A stretch of DNA of 64,000 nucleotides from Tetrahymena thermophila SB210 (lineage: Eukaryota; Ciliophora; Oligohymenophorea; Hymenostomatida; Tetrahymenidae): assembly GCF_000189635.1 (NCBI RefSeq), contig NW_002476413.1, positions 496,001 to 560,000 of the forward strand, read 5' to 3'. Position numbers and translations under genes: made by a program. The notes below the pieces were generated by a model that ran no database searches, was not told the DNA's origin, and saw only the letters and a list, made by a program, of their open reading frames with translations. Positions within the stretch are counted from its first letter, which is position 1; each line of letters opens with the position of its first letter. This document shows positions 12,901 through 26,900 of the stretch, piece after piece.

Positions 12901-15900
12901 TTTAATTTTATCTTTTCTTTATTTTTTATTATAGCGATTAATTTTTAAGCAAAAAATACTAAATATTATTTTACTTTTTAAAAAAGGGTTACTTACTTAT
13001 CTTTTTTTGAATATTATCTCATTTTTGTTTTATTAAAGTCTTTAATATCATATGAATTTGTATATTAATTATTTTAAATACCTCGCTGCCCATATAATTA
13101 TTTTATACTTATTATCTTATTATAATTTTTATGTTAGATAATTAATCTAGTTAAACAAATAATATATATATATACATTTTTTAATAATAGTTTTTTAATT
13201 ATTTTCCTTTTTTTATCACAAAAAAGCTCTCAATCAAGAGAATTTTGGATTTAAAACATCTTAATGCCTTTTTAAATCTAATACTTTGCCTACTGTAAGA
13301 CATATTTAATTTATATTTTTAATGTAATATTTAAAAAGACAGCTAGTATAAGATTTTTCAATCATGAGGGCAGCCTTCATATTCAATCTCTTACAGTTAG
13401 CTTTTAGAACTCAATTTATTATCTTTTTTAGCTAAAGTATTCATAAGTTATAACTTTCGAAATTTTAACTGTATTTAAAGATTTTTTTATCACCATTATG
13501 CTTCAGCACAGATTTGAGAGTTATTTTTCGTTATATTAAATATTTTTAACTTAGAAATTAAAATTTAGTTTCATTATTTAAATTTTTTTTTTGCATCTAA
13601 ATGGTATCAAAATATTGTTTATATTCTTCTGTTTTAAATAGATTTCTGAGATTGTAATTCTTCCACCAAATATAATTATTGTTATAAATGTTTTTTTATG
13701 CTTAATTAGATGTCTTTACATTATTTCGATTGTTATTGGTTAGTAATATTACTTTAATGCCTTTTAAATCCCTATTTATATTTATATTATTTACAAAATT
13801 TATTTAATAGCCTAAAGTACAAGAGAAGATTAGAAATTGTAATAAATAAATTGTTTTTTTATTCGACCATTTTTATTGTTAAATATTATTTTTTTTTTTA
13901 AATTTTGACCATTTACTTATTTGTTTGATTTTTATTTTCTCATCTACTATACCATACTAAATATTATTAAAATTAATTCTGGTTTCAAAACAAAGAAAAT
14001 CGTAAAGCTTAATTATTCATGAATAATTACCCTGAATTAATTATTTTAATACTAAAAGCAACAAGATTACCTAAAAAATCAAACAAATTTATAGTTAGGA
14101 ATATTTTAACTTAATATTTTTAAAATAAAACTCAATCAGAAATATTAATTTTCCATTATTTTAAATAGTGTTATAGTAATATATAAGTATTCTCTTAATC
14201 ATCTCTTTTTTAAAAAATAATATTTAAGTTAAAGAACTTTAATACTCTAAATATAAATTTTAAATAAAAAATTAGTTCATCTAAATGCATTGCTTTAAAA
14301 TAAAAATTTCTAAATTACTTTGATATTTACATATGTGCTTGAAATTATAAAAAGACTTAATTTTTGTTTAGAAAATTCACTTACTATTTACATAAATATT
14401 TAAATAGAGCTTACTCAACATTCTGGTAAATACTAATTTTTTAAAATCCTTTTTCATAACTTAATAAAAGAGACACATTATTAAAGATAGAAACTTAAAA
14501 AACTGAGAATATTTTATTATATCTATTATTTCAAAAACTATTTTTTTATAGGAAAAAAATAATTTAAAGTTTTATTTTTATTATACATAATACTTACTGT
14601 GATAATATTAACAAAAATTAAAAGAAATTTTATAAAGACCATCAAAATTTATTTAATTTTAATTTTGATTTATTGAGAAATTTCCTTTTATTTGAAAAAA
14701 AAAGATAAGAAAATATTTATTTTTATCAACAATTTTTTTTAAATTTACGATTAAGATGAGTACAATATGTATTAATTTAATTTCTATATATGAAAATGAT
14801 CAGTGTTAGGTTTTATTTTTTAAATAGAAAGTGTTACATTTTCTTAGAATTTAGAGCAGTCTATTTATATACTTTTATATTTAAATAGATGATAGAGCCG
14901 ATTATTTAATATTCTTGCGTTAAGTAACATACATCATCTCTAATTAATACGATAATAAAAAATCAATAATTTTAAAAAAATCGTATAGACCTTTGTAAGG
15001 TAATTTATTAAATCTGTAAAGATATCAAAATTTACCTACATTTGATATTTACAATTAAAAAGAAGTAATTTGTAAGTCGAAATTTTAATTACTTAAACAT
15101 TTCTATTTTTAGAAAATTTTTAATTTTACTATAAAAATGCTTATAAAATTTCAAAGAAAACAAATATAGTAACATAAAAGACATTGTGGAGGTTATGCGT
15201 ATTTAAAAAAAAAATGGAATTTAAGTATCCCTTAAATCAATAATACTGAACAAGAAATGAAAAAGAATCAATATGAATTAAAGCAGAATTTTAGGTTATT
15301 TTTTTTTTATATAACCCATGAATTTATAATTTATGTTAAAGTAGAATTCAATACTATTCTATAATTTACTTACTGGACGATAGTTTCTTTTATACTGATC
15401 AAATAATTTAAAAAATAAATATAGATCGATTCAAGCAATCTTATCAAAAATGTATGTATATTAATTTTATATTTAAGAAAGAAATATAGTTAGTACTTTG
15501 ATAAATGAAATCTCTATTCAGATTGAAAAAAATATTTTATTTTTTTATTAAAGAAAGCTAATTTGAAGCTTTCTACTATTTTCAGGGAAAAGAGAATTAG
15601 TATACTTGATATCAAATAAAAAATTAATATTCATACTCACTTCATCAATAAATTAAAAATTCACTTTTTGCATGAAAGGTATTACTTTTATAAATAGTAA
15701 ACTTAATTTAATTGCTTTTGTTCTAAATATTAATTTAAGTTTAACCAGTAACTTGACCATCGCTAACTGTATAAGCCATTTTTAAAATTTTTTAGATAAA
15801 TAATATCAAGGTCACATTTTTTTACTAAAAGTTACACTTAGTAAATCCAACAATCTTTCTTAATTATTAAATTGCAAAAATAAATTTATATCATCAAAAT

Positions 15901-16297
15901 AATTTTATTTTGGTTTACATAATAAGAAATATAAAAATTATAATTTTCATTTCAATTATTTAAAAATTTTATTAATATGGAAAACAAGAAATTAATTAGA
16001 TCGGGTAAGCATTTAAATTGAAATCTATTTTTAAATAAGAATATATATGATCCCAACCAGTGCATATCAAAAAAAAAATAAAGTACTAAAAATTAACAAA
16101 AGGTGAATAAATACATCAATATAAACATATAAATCCAAATAGAAATAGTTTATCTTAAATCGAAACTTATAAAAAGCAAATTTCTATTCTTCATTGTAAA
16201 ATATAATAAAAAATCTTAACGTCTCCTCTTTGAAACTATTTATTAAAAATAAAAATAATTTAACTTCAATCAACTTATTTAACTTACATTTTGATTA

Positions 16298-17035
16298 ATT
16301 CAATTAATTATTAATAAAATAAAGAAGTTAATTAATTTGACAGTAATAACAGCAAAATTTTTTTGGTTAAACATAAAAAAATACAATTCATTATTTTATT
16401 TTAAAAATATATTTTATTTTCTTTTAATTTCAATTGAGAACTTTTTTTGGTCTACCTCTTTTCTAAGCTGGTTCTAATGCAAAATCTTATATATTATAAG
16501 ATTTGTGATATGTTCTGACATGATTGTATAATCCACTTAAATTTTTACAAGCTATGTCACATTTTTTGCAAGTATTTTTTTTTGGATAATTTAAATTATT
16601 TTATAATTAGATAGGCTTAATATAATGATTTTCAAGCTATCCTTAAATTTTATTTTAATTAGAAATTGAATTCGAATGAATTTAATTACTTTAATTGTTA
16701 TGAGGCTATTGTTAATAGTTTAATAAAATACCATTTTCTAGTTATCTTTAGCTAAGTGTTTAGTTTTCAATTTATTGATTTTGTTACTAATTATTTACTT
16801 CAATCTATTAATATGAAGGAGACTAGTAGAGTTTCTGCTAATCTTCGCTTAATATTGTTTAGTTTATATGTAAAGACTATTATATTGGCATTATTCATGT
16901 TATTTATAATTACTTGAAAATATATCCTCATCATCCTAATCAAGGTATTCATTTTGTTAAAATTAGTTTTCAGTTTATTGATTTTGGTACTAATTATTTT
17001 ATTCAATCGATTAATATGAAGGAGACTAGTTGAAA
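16298..17035. repeat. local tandem duplication, first copy (about 0.74 kb)
   Basis: The stretch starting TTCAATTAATTATTAATAAA at about 16298 recurs at about 17042, so the 3' part of the zinc-finger gene with its downstream flank is present twice in direct order (16298-17035 and 17036-17765). Unit B has a single copy, so the duplication happened in unit A after the units separated, or was lost from B. Confidence 0.8.
16430..17033 (-). pseudogene. C2H2/AT-hook gene, 5'-truncated duplicate
   Basis: Duplicate of the 3' half of the gene at 17156-18199. The C-terminal half is intact from an internal ATG at 16891 to TGA at 16432-16430 (153 codons): an N/Q-rich stretch, then the finger CKKCDIACKNLSGLYNH with the last His of YH four residues later, then the AT-hook QKRGRPKKVLN. 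Upstream, the acidic segment (NEYLDQDDEDIFSSN) is present but one nucleotide is missing relative to the full copy around 16875-16895, so it is out of frame. The N-terminal 120 or so codons were not duplicated. It might still make a short finger/AT-hook protein from 16891, but it has no promoter of its own that I can see. Confidence 0.7.
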
Positions 17036-17155
17036 TTCAAAATTCAATTAATTATTAATAAAATAAAGAAGTTAATTAATTTGACAGTAATAACACCAAA
17101 ATTTTTTTGGTTAAACATAAAAAAATACAATTCATTATTTTATTTTCTTTTAATT

Positions 17156-18199
17156 TCAATTGAGAACTTTTTTTGGTCTACCTCTTTTTTAAGCTGGTTC
17201 TAATGCAAAATCTTATATATTTTTAGATTCGTGATATGTTCTGACATGATTGTATAATCCACTTAAATTTTTATAAGCTATGTCACATTTTTTGCAAGTA
17301 TTTTTTTTAGGATAATTTAGATTAATTTATAATTAGATAGGCTTAATATGATGATTTTCAAGCTATCCTTAAATTTCATTTTAATTAGAAATTTAATTCG
17401 AATGAATTTAATTAATTTAATAGTTATGAGGCTATTGTTAATAGTTTAATAAAATACCATTTACTTGTTATCTTTCGCTAAGTGTTTTGTTTTCAGTTTA
17501 TTGATTTTGTTACTAATTATTTACTTCAATCTATTAATATGTAGGAGATTAGTAGAGTTTCTGCTAATCTTCACATAATATTGTTTAGTTTATATGTAAA
17601 AAACTATTAAATTGGCATTATACATGTTATTTATAATTACTTGAAAATATATCCTCATCATCCTAATCAAGGTTTTCATTTTGTTAAAATTAGTTTTCAG
17701 TTTATTGATTTTGGTAATAATTATTTAATTCAATCAATTAATATTAAGGAGACTATTTGAAGTTCTACTACTCAATATTTATAAATAAGTCTTTAAAACC
17801 ATCTTCGCATTATTTATTTTATTACTAATTATTTGAAAATAATTCCTAAAATTCCTTATTACTCCTATCAAAGTCTTCTTCATTTTATTAAAATAAGTAA
17901 TTTTCATCTATGAAAAAGTTCTACTAATTATTTGCTTAATCAAAACTTTATTCTTATTCTTATTAATTAGAAATATTTCTATTGTCTTTTTAATTGAAGC
18001 TATGCGTTTGATTTTATATATCTTACACATAAATATCTTGATTAAAAGAATTATCTTCAATAATCTATAGAGCATTTTATATATTTTATATGTGATTTTC
18101 AGAATAGATTTTTTCAGTGCTATAATTTATGTTTTAAGTTATTTTTATATCTTCTACTTCTTGTTTAGTTTAATATTTAAAGATTTCATTAAAATTCAT
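17156..18199 (-). CDS. N/Q-rich protein with one C2H2 zinc finger and AT-hook (347 aa)
   Basis: Probably a DNA-binding nuclear protein. The uninterrupted frame runs from ATG at 18199 (context AAATGAATTTT) to TGA at 17158-17156. Residues 1-290 are rich in Asn, Gln, Asp and Glu, with an internal repeat: QSPQYQLIELNN and, about 60 residues on, QSPTYQQIEVNN, each followed by a QNQQTEN box. An acidic patch reads NLDQDDEDIFSSN. Near the C-terminus is one finger, CKKC then 12 residues, His, 4 residues, His (key residues CKKCDIAYKNLSGLYNH), then ALEPAQKRGRPKKVLN, a canonical AT-hook core (RGRP) flanked by Lys. AT-hooks bind the minor groove of AT-rich DNA, which fits this genome. The counterpart in unit B is shorter but also intact. 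The gene is invisible to standard-code ORF finders because Gln is mostly TAA/TAG. Confidence 0.85.
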
Positions 18200-21100
18200 T
18201 TAAGATTGAATATCTTATAAATTTTATTAACCATAGAAATTTTCAGAATTTCTATTAAAAATTTTTTACTTATTTATTTTTTAGAAGGTCAAATATTCAC
18301 AATTTTATTCATTATTATTATGATATTAGACTTATTTGTTATTGGTATCAAAATAAATTTTATTGCTATCAGGACCAATGTTATTGCTATCAGAAATTGT
18401 ATACATTTTTTTAGATTTTACAAAAACTTTTGCAATTTCAATTGTACTAATTTATAAATTTAATATAAAAATCAGTTTGTTCCTATTTACGCTATGTATC
18501 CATCTTATAAATAAAACAATAAAATACTTTTGTATAAAATGAATTATAAAATAAAGTTAATATACGATAAATACTATGAGCCAATTTTGCTGATTTTTAA
18601 ATTAATTAAAATTTGATGAATTAAAAAGATAGACAAAATCATCTTTTTAATAAAAAATAAAAGCATTTTAATTAATATTTTAATAAGATGAATAATAATC
18701 ATAATAATTTATTCTATTATAAAAAAACTCTAATTTTACAAAAATTAACTAAAATAATTCAACCAAAATACTATTTAGAGTATTTTATTTATTAAAATTA
18801 TTATTGGGGAAAGTAAAAAATTATTATTATTTATTAATTACATTAATAATAAATCATAATTTTCTTTATATTTACAGCTAATAATATCCTCTAAAAGTAA
18901 AAAGATTATCTTAAGTGAGATTAAAAAAAAATACTAGATTTTACTAAAAATGAAAAATAATTGTTTAATTAATTTTAAATACTTGAAATTTTTAATCAAT
19001 TATTTTATATTAATTTATCTAATTTTATTCAAAAATTATCTAATTTTATAAATATCTTATCTTATTTTTAAAAATTAATAATAAAAAATCTATTAATATA
19101 TTTTTAAAATTTCATTCTAAAATATCCTTTTAAGATTTTAAGGGTTAATTTAGCAACATATAAATCAAGTTTGCATTTTATATTGATTGATTCCTTTTAA
19201 TCAAACTAAAATACTTAAAATTTTGTATTTCAATATGATGAATAATAACAATATTATGTTTTAATTTAATAAAACATTAAATTTATATAAAAATCAATTA
19301 ATTCAACTAATTAATATTATTTAGGATACAGTTATTTAAAATTATATTAAAACAATATTTCATATTTCATTGAGGATAAGAAAAAATATTTTTTATATTT
19401 ACTTTTCTTAGCTTATTTTAATAGTTAAGCAGGAAAAACATATACTTTAAACAAGTATTATTAAAAGATTAGAAAAGATATTTCGGAAAAAAGATTAAAA
19501 AATTAATTCTTAAATTTATAAGAGTAAACGATTTTTTTTGAATGGTAGAAAAAGTTAAATTTATATTAACTTATACCTTTACAAATAAAGTAAAAAATAT
19601 ACCTTCATATATGTGATATAATTTTTGAGAAAAGAGCTAAAAAGTTAACTCTTACTTTTATTAATTATTATTACTATCAAATTGCTATCAATATAAATAT
19701 TCATTCATTTTATTTTATTTTTTTTAAATGTGAGTTGAATAAGAAATTATGTGATTAAAATATTTAATTTTTACTCATTTATATTCTTACGATATAGTTA
19801 TTTAAGATTTATTCAAAAAATTACATATCTATGTGAAAGCGCTTAAGGCAATAATTGAATTAATAAATGTATGTTTATAAATACTCATAATTTTCTAATA
19901 TTAAGCAACCTTAAATAACTTAAATAAGTAGCTAACTAAGTTTAACAAGAATATTTGAAAACAAATTTTTAAAGTATAACAATTAAAAATATTATCTAGA
20001 TATGTTGTTATGTATCCTAAAAAATTATTCTGCTATTTTGCTTTATGATTACATTCTTTAATAAAATCAATAAGTTAATCAAAAACTTGTATTACACTAA
20101 AAAATAGCCTAGATACTTTATGATGCTTAATAAGCTCAATAAACTTTTTTAATATAATTCTATAATTTAACTTTTTATATTAATCGAATAAGAAAGTAGA
20201 TAGAAGTGTTACTCTATTAAGTAAACCATTAGAGTTTTAATAAATTATATATAATCATAGTTTTAGAAGTATTTTTATTTTAATTTTTTTATTTTAACTG
20301 TAAGCAAATATAAAAAAATAATTAAAAAATATTAAGTAATATATACAAATAAATCCTGTAATTAATATGAAATTTCTTTCATTCTATTTAATATACTTTT
20401 TATCCTCATTATTTAAGACAAATCTGTATTAATGTAAAATTTTTTCCAAAAATTTGATTATTTCTAATTAATTTGAGAAAATTAGGGTAGTGGATTACCT
20501 TAATTAATGAGGATTAATAGTAATACATTCTATTTTTTATCTTTCATTAATTTATTATTATCTGAGCTTTAAAAATTTTCAACTTAAACAAAATATTTAC
20601 TGTTAATTTTACATGAACTACTTTAAAAATTAGTTATAAATTTTTAAAATAATTGTTTATTTTTATGTTTTACAAAAGATAAAAATATTTTAAATAAAGT
20701 AAGCATCCTTTTTACTTTTTAAAAGAGCTATATTTTTCAAAAAATAATTAATATTTTATCATTTCTAGATTTACTCTTGATATTTTTTTCACCTATTTTG
20801 CAGCTCTAGCGTATTGGGTCATGAATTTAGTTCAAATTAAAAAAAAATGTTTCTTGTAATTTCTTGGCAAATAATACATAATATGATTATATTATTTAAA
20901 TTTGATATTTTTGAGTTGGTAATCAGTTTTAAAATTAAAATTAAAATAAATATTTTGATGTTAAGGACAAAATATTTAAAGGTTAATTAGCTAAACTATA
21001 ATAATTTATTAATGTGTTATAAATTTGATTAGATTTTATAGCTATTTTTAGATTTGAAAATCTAACTTTCTTAAAATCAAATTCCCTTTTAGAAAAGTAA

Positions 21101-21924
21101 TGCTAATCCATCCATATATGATTTAACCTACCCTCAAATTCCAAAACTAATTTTTAATTATTTATTCTATGAGTTTTTAATTTCACAAGTAAGTGTTGAT
21201 TTGTATTTTTTATAAATCAAAACAAACTTCTCCTACCCTACCCGTAGAGTTTATTTTTTTGAAATCAAATTATGTTTTTATTACATTTAATTAATTTTTT
21301 AAAAATCATACAAAGACATTTAGATAATGAATATTAATTATTTAATTAAGAATTTTTAATGAAAAAAATATTGAATAGAGTTAAAATATATTTTAAAATT
21401 AATGTAACAAAATTTTATCTAAAATAAATAATATCGTAACAAGTTTAAGAATAGAATAGAATTTTATCAAAGTGAATTTAATATAAATATATGATTAGTT
21501 TGTATAATTTAGAAGTAGGAATGACAACTTTTTAGATTTATATTTATTCATAAAAGCGAAAAAATAAGAATCGAATAATATTCTTATCAATGTAAATTCA
21601 ATATAATGATAATTATTAGTGTGAATAATTTAGAAGTAAGAATGGCAACAATATATATATATTTATTTATAGAAGTGTATAAAGTTACATCAATAGAATT
21701 TTTTTCTTCTAATTGATGAATGACATAATTGATTAAATATTATTTATTTATTCGATTTATTGGATTTCTCCATTCATTTGAATTTAGTTATTCTTTTGTT
21801 AAATTTATATTATTTTTTTGTACAAAAAGAGTTCTATTAAAGTTATCTGGTTTTTCTCATTTATTTTGTTATGTTGTTTCTTACCAAAGAGAAAGAAATA
21901 GAGAAAGATCATTCATGTTTGTTT

Positions 21925-22701
21925 TCAAAGGGCTTGCATTTTTCTTCTTTTTTGGTAGAATTTTAACTTTTGTGATTAGCTTGGATTATCAATGGCTTAT
22001 ACCAAAATTCTCACAACTCGTAAGTGAACTTCTTTATTCTAAACCTTACTGTTCTCGAGCCAAATGAATTCGATATTTTAAAGAAAGTACCTGAGAAGCA
22101 TCTTGAAGGAATCTTTCTCAATCATATTCATAGCTTTCATGTTCCATCTTTTTCCATAAACTTTCAAGTTTTTCTTCAATAATTTGACTAATTAAGAATA
22201 GTTTTTTTTATTTGCCAGTTTACAGAATTAGTTCTATTTATCATAGTCTTTTTCATTCTCAATATATCTCTAGAAGGATTTTAAAATATTTTTCATAATA
22301 TTTGAGTTTTTAATAGCAAAGACATTTTCTTCAAGGTCAAATTCATTTGAGTTGTCAGTACTACTTTACTTGTTATCTTATGTGCTAATTATTTCAGAAT
22401 CTTCTTAATATTCAATGATCTCTATATCAGGCATTGAGCTGGTGTCAATGTTATCAAATAAATCTTCAGAATTGTTTTTGTTACTAGAAAAGTGTTATTA
22501 TTCTTCAAGATGTTACTTTTGATTGTCATTAACACAAGTCATTTTCTCAACTTTTTATTATGAAATCCATACATCTTAGTTAGCAACTTTTTCAGCAATT
22601 TCAATCAAAAGGGCGATGGAGAAACTCTAGTTAAAAGCGCTCTTGAGGTTTTCACTCTTTTTTTCAGAGATTTAGAGAGGGGAGTGTTAATTGGTATTCA
22701 T
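21925..22701 (-). CDS. uncharacterised 258-aa protein, copy B
   Basis: Same family and same length as the genes at 7920-8696 and 43515-44297. ATG at 22701, TGA at 21927-21925, no intron. By eye about 19 of 258 residues differ from copy A, spread over the acidic middle and the very C-terminus, while the basic helical block (KSFQRYIENEKD to KRWNMKAM) is nearly unchanged. Many differences between the gene copies are silent (for example TAA/TAG/CAA swaps for Gln). Role unknown. The acidic centre and Lys/Arg-rich C-terminal half would suit a protein that contacts nucleic acid or chromatin, but this is a guess. Confidence 0.8.
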
Positions 22702-23834
22702 TGAGAGATATTTTGTAGAAATAGTGTTAATTGGTTTTTATAATTATAATTATTATTTTTATTTAAATTTTATTATGAAACTTTATAAGGTTCAACCACA
22801 ACTGTTTAAATTTATAAAAATGATGGTGAGATTTCATGATCAAATTATGGAATAGCAATTAATTTAAAAAATTAAAAACTGCAGGCTGATATATTTTTCA
22901 ATAAAAACTTAATTATTTATAGTGGTAATACAATTAATTAAGCTAAAAAACTTTTGTCTATTCTCAGATATTTAGTATTCTAATTATTATTTTTTCATTT
23001 AAAATTTATGGAATATAGTAAAATATTTAGATAGCTTACATCATAATCTGTTCTAATCATGTTTACTGAAATTAATTCGAAAAGAATAGAAGCAGTGATA
23101 GATATTAAATTTAATTAATGATGGTTTTAAATTAAGTTTCATAGGATTTTCAATCAATAAAATAATAAACCAGTAAATTTTATTTTCAAGCTTTTCCATC
23201 AAAATTTTAGCAAAAATAACTTTTATTTTGATTGTAGTACATACACAACTTTTCAAAACTAGATTAAAGTATAAATAAATAGAACTCCTTATTCTAAATT
23301 ATAAAAAGTTATAATTGAAAGCGTGCATATGATATATAATTAATTATCATTTTTAAAGTTATTTCAAAACATCCTTAAAGACTTTGAGGCACTTTATTCA
23401 ACCTAAAATATTTATTTAATTTTTCTAAGACTGACTTGTGGTTGAATATTCTTTTTCGAATAATTTTTCAAACATTTTTAACAAAAATTATGCTTTCTAA
23501 TTACTGAATAAAAATAGAAACATTAATTTTTTCAAGATCTTTACTTATGATTTCTAAAATAGCTTAATTTCTTAAAAATTATAATACATATTCAGTTATG
23601 AATTGTAATAATAGCTTCTTTTTTTAACTGAAAAAATCATACTTTTTTTAATATTTTGTGCATCCACTTGAAAATATTTATTTACTCTCGCACATATCTG
23701 ATTTTTTAAGTAATTTATGGATTTTATTTATCATGTTATTTACTTATATCATTTATGGTAATAGCTTTGGTATTGAGTTTATTTAATTTATTGCGACAAA
23801 TTTTATGATACTTACCCAGTCCAGCTTAAAACTG

Positions 23835-23925
23835 AATCTTACCTAAGATTAAATTTATAGCCGCGATTCCTGGCTTTTCCCCTTTTCTAAATTAATTAAA
23901 GACAGGAGTAAGATTATTAGGAAAT
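23835..23925. other. conserved stem-loop segment, unit B
   Basis: Counterpart of 9831-9930. The 16-bp palindrome AATCTTACCTAAGATT is unchanged at 23835-23850; the second hairpin is altered (CGATTCCTGGC). Confidence 0.3.
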
Positions 23926-26900
23926 TCTGCATTTTCAAATAAAAACTTTTTATTTCAATATAAATATCACAAAAATTTGAATATCATTGATTTTTCTAAA
24001 ATATTTTTTTATGGTCATATACTTCATTAATAAAAACCACTCCTTTAATTATAAAAATTACTTTACACTAAAGGAATTTTTTTATATCATACTTTTTAGT
24101 TTTTAACATTTTTTATAAAATAAACTAGTTTTAAATATAAAAATATATTATCAATTATTTTATTTTAATTAATATAAAGCAGGTTACTAGATAAAAAAAA
24201 ATACCTATTTACTTTATTATGATGCTTAAAATATTAAGCTTACTTATTGGTAAATAAATTAATTCATCAAATAATCCTTATGCTTTCAATTAAAGCTTAA
24301 CTCTAATATAAAATAAATATTTACTTAGTTAAGAAAGAAAGAAATTTCTGTCATGTTTAGTAAGTTACTACAAAAAAATTTCCATTAAATGGAAAAAATA
24401 AAAAAATTGATAATAATCTAATTCATTTAAATTTTAATACAGTATTATTTTCTTAATAATAACTAATTAGTCTAAAATTTATACCAGTAACTTATTTTTA
24501 AATAATAAATTCCCTTTCTCCGCTCATTTAATATATAAGAATAGCTTATCATAAAAGAATAGCAATGAATTGACTCAAGATATTTATCAGTCTCTAACTA
24601 TTGATAGTTTATGTGACTATCTTCTAATTGGTTGATAAAATTTTTAAAGATTTATGTAGCCACTTTATATAATATATAATAATTTTGTATTGTAAAGAAA
24701 TTTTAATTATTAATATTTTAGTTAAAAATTATTAAGAATAAATCTCATGTAAAAATTAATTTTTCTATATTAAAACTCTCATACAATTAACAAATAATTT
24801 ACGTCATATACTTACTAACCAATTTATAGATACTAGAAGAATTAGAGTAATTCAAACTTTCATTAATTCAACTATACTTAGTTTGTGAACTATAAATTTG
24901 AGGAAAACTACAATAATATAAAGAGAAAACAATATATTTTGATTTAAAAATATTTTAAATCTTTTATTAATTAAGTATTTCAGAAATTTTTTTTTGTTTG
25001 TATTTATTGATAATAAAGCTTTGTGCTTTATTAAATGTTTATAATTCCTCTTCTTAAAAAAATCTTTTGAAAGCTACCATAAATAATTTATTATTTATAT
25101 TTAGTACACTTATATTCTTAGAATTGCTAAATACTATCAGTAAATTATTATCTTTGTTGAAACCTATTTTACTAACTATCCAAAACAAATTTAAAAAATT
25201 TATTTAATAAATCGTTTTTAAAATAAAGTAAAACATAATAATTTAGATAGTAATTCATAAAATTAACATATATATAACATTAGATTAATAAATTACTGAT
25301 ATTTTTTTTTATTTAAAACAAATCTTAGAATTCTAAGTGAGTAAATAACTTCTATCATATTTAATTTTTAAGGAAAATAAACGAATGACCTATGGATTTA
25401 TAATCAATTTAGTTATTATAAAAATTTTAAAATAAAATTTGTAATACCATTAAATAGAACTAATTCTTTCTATAAAATAATATAAAAATTTTATAACTAA
25501 TATAAACTCCTCTATTTGCTGCCAGTTTAATTAATTTTATTGTCATTAATTTAATAATGTTATAAGTTAGTTTTAAAATAAATACAAGATTATTATTAAT
25601 TAAAAAACACGGTTTATTCAGATATAAAATTATTTAATAATCTAAATCCTCATATATTCACAAAATATTTTCATTTTTATCATAAAAAAAGGCATTAGTT
25701 TTGTCAAAATTTTTCTATTCTTTAGAATTATAACAAAATTATTGAAAAAATATAATAATAGAGTAGGTTTTGATTTTTTATAGTAAATATAAGAACAATT
25801 ATTTGTTATTTACAATTTATAAAATTAATAAAAAACTGACACAAAGAAATGCTACATTAAAAGCGTTATTTGAAGAGAAAGATTTATCAGAAAACTTTTT
25901 CTTAATTATTTACCTAAATAATATAAATAATATTTTTGAAAAATGAAATGATCAAAAAATATTGACTTTTAAATATAATTCATAAATAAATTTTATATAA
26001 TCAATAACGTTCTTTGTGAACGTTGTGTTTATTATAAGCATTTGTTCTTTTCGAAATAAATAATATTATGTAAGAAAAAATTGAATATATCAAATTCACC
26101 TTTTTTAAATATAAACCTTAGCTACTTGATTTTGAAAATTCTTTTTTTAAAGGAAAATATGTGGTTTTTATTTTAAAGAATATGTGTGCACATGAATTTC
26201 ATATTTTTATTACTGTCTTTGTTTTTAAATTTTTTTTGTTTTGAGTTGTGGTTATGAATTTAATAATTTTAAAATATACACTTAATTTATAATAGGTTCT
26301 ACTAAATTATTAAGCATCTATAACACAAATAAAATTATGTTATAAAGAAAATAGACTTTTATAAAAGACACTCTCTCTGTAAATTAGCTTTTCATAATTA
26401 ATCCTATTCAACCTAGTATTAATTATTTTGAATGGCATTAATGTTATTTGTTACGTAGATTGACATTAATTGCTTACTAATTTATTTACTAGATCTAAGT
26501 TTTGCATGTAGGATTAGTTAAAAAGCTGGTCTTTTTTTAAATCATTATTCAATGTGATCCTAATATAGAAAGTAAAGTTATTTCCTTAAAGATATTTCAC
26601 ATCAGAGTTTGCATGCATTTTTTTCTTATATAGACAAAAATATGGAAATCTTTTATATTTGGTTTATTTTCATCTATAGCGTTAGAAAAAATGTGCAATA
26701 GAAGTTATGAATAAAATTAATTTAGTTTCTACTTTAGATAAATATAAGCACAAAAATAATAGATATAATGTAAAATAAAAACAGATGACTAAAGGCAAAA
26801 AGTAAATAACTAATTAATTAAAAAATACAAATAAAATTAATTGATCCCTTTATTATGACAGTATGTTACATTGAATTAAAAATACGAATATTAATACAGC

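Larger units (their letters stand above)
5515..19505. repeat. long repeat unit A (about 14 kb)
   Basis: First of two head-to-tail copies. Collinear matches to unit B include 5570 with 19540, 6900 with 20910, 8690 with 22695, 9840 with 23835, 12570 with 26590 and 16010-18199 with 29920-30951. Many small indels separate the copies outside the genes. The unit carries two recognised genes, both on the minus strand: the 258-codon gene (7920-8696) and the zinc-finger/AT-hook gene (17156-18199), plus an extra copy of the 3' part of the latter. The rest (5515-7919, 8697-16299, 18200-19505) shows no coding frame that survives comparison with unit B. No long terminal inverted repeats were noticed. The boundaries are approximate. 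Confidence 0.8.
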
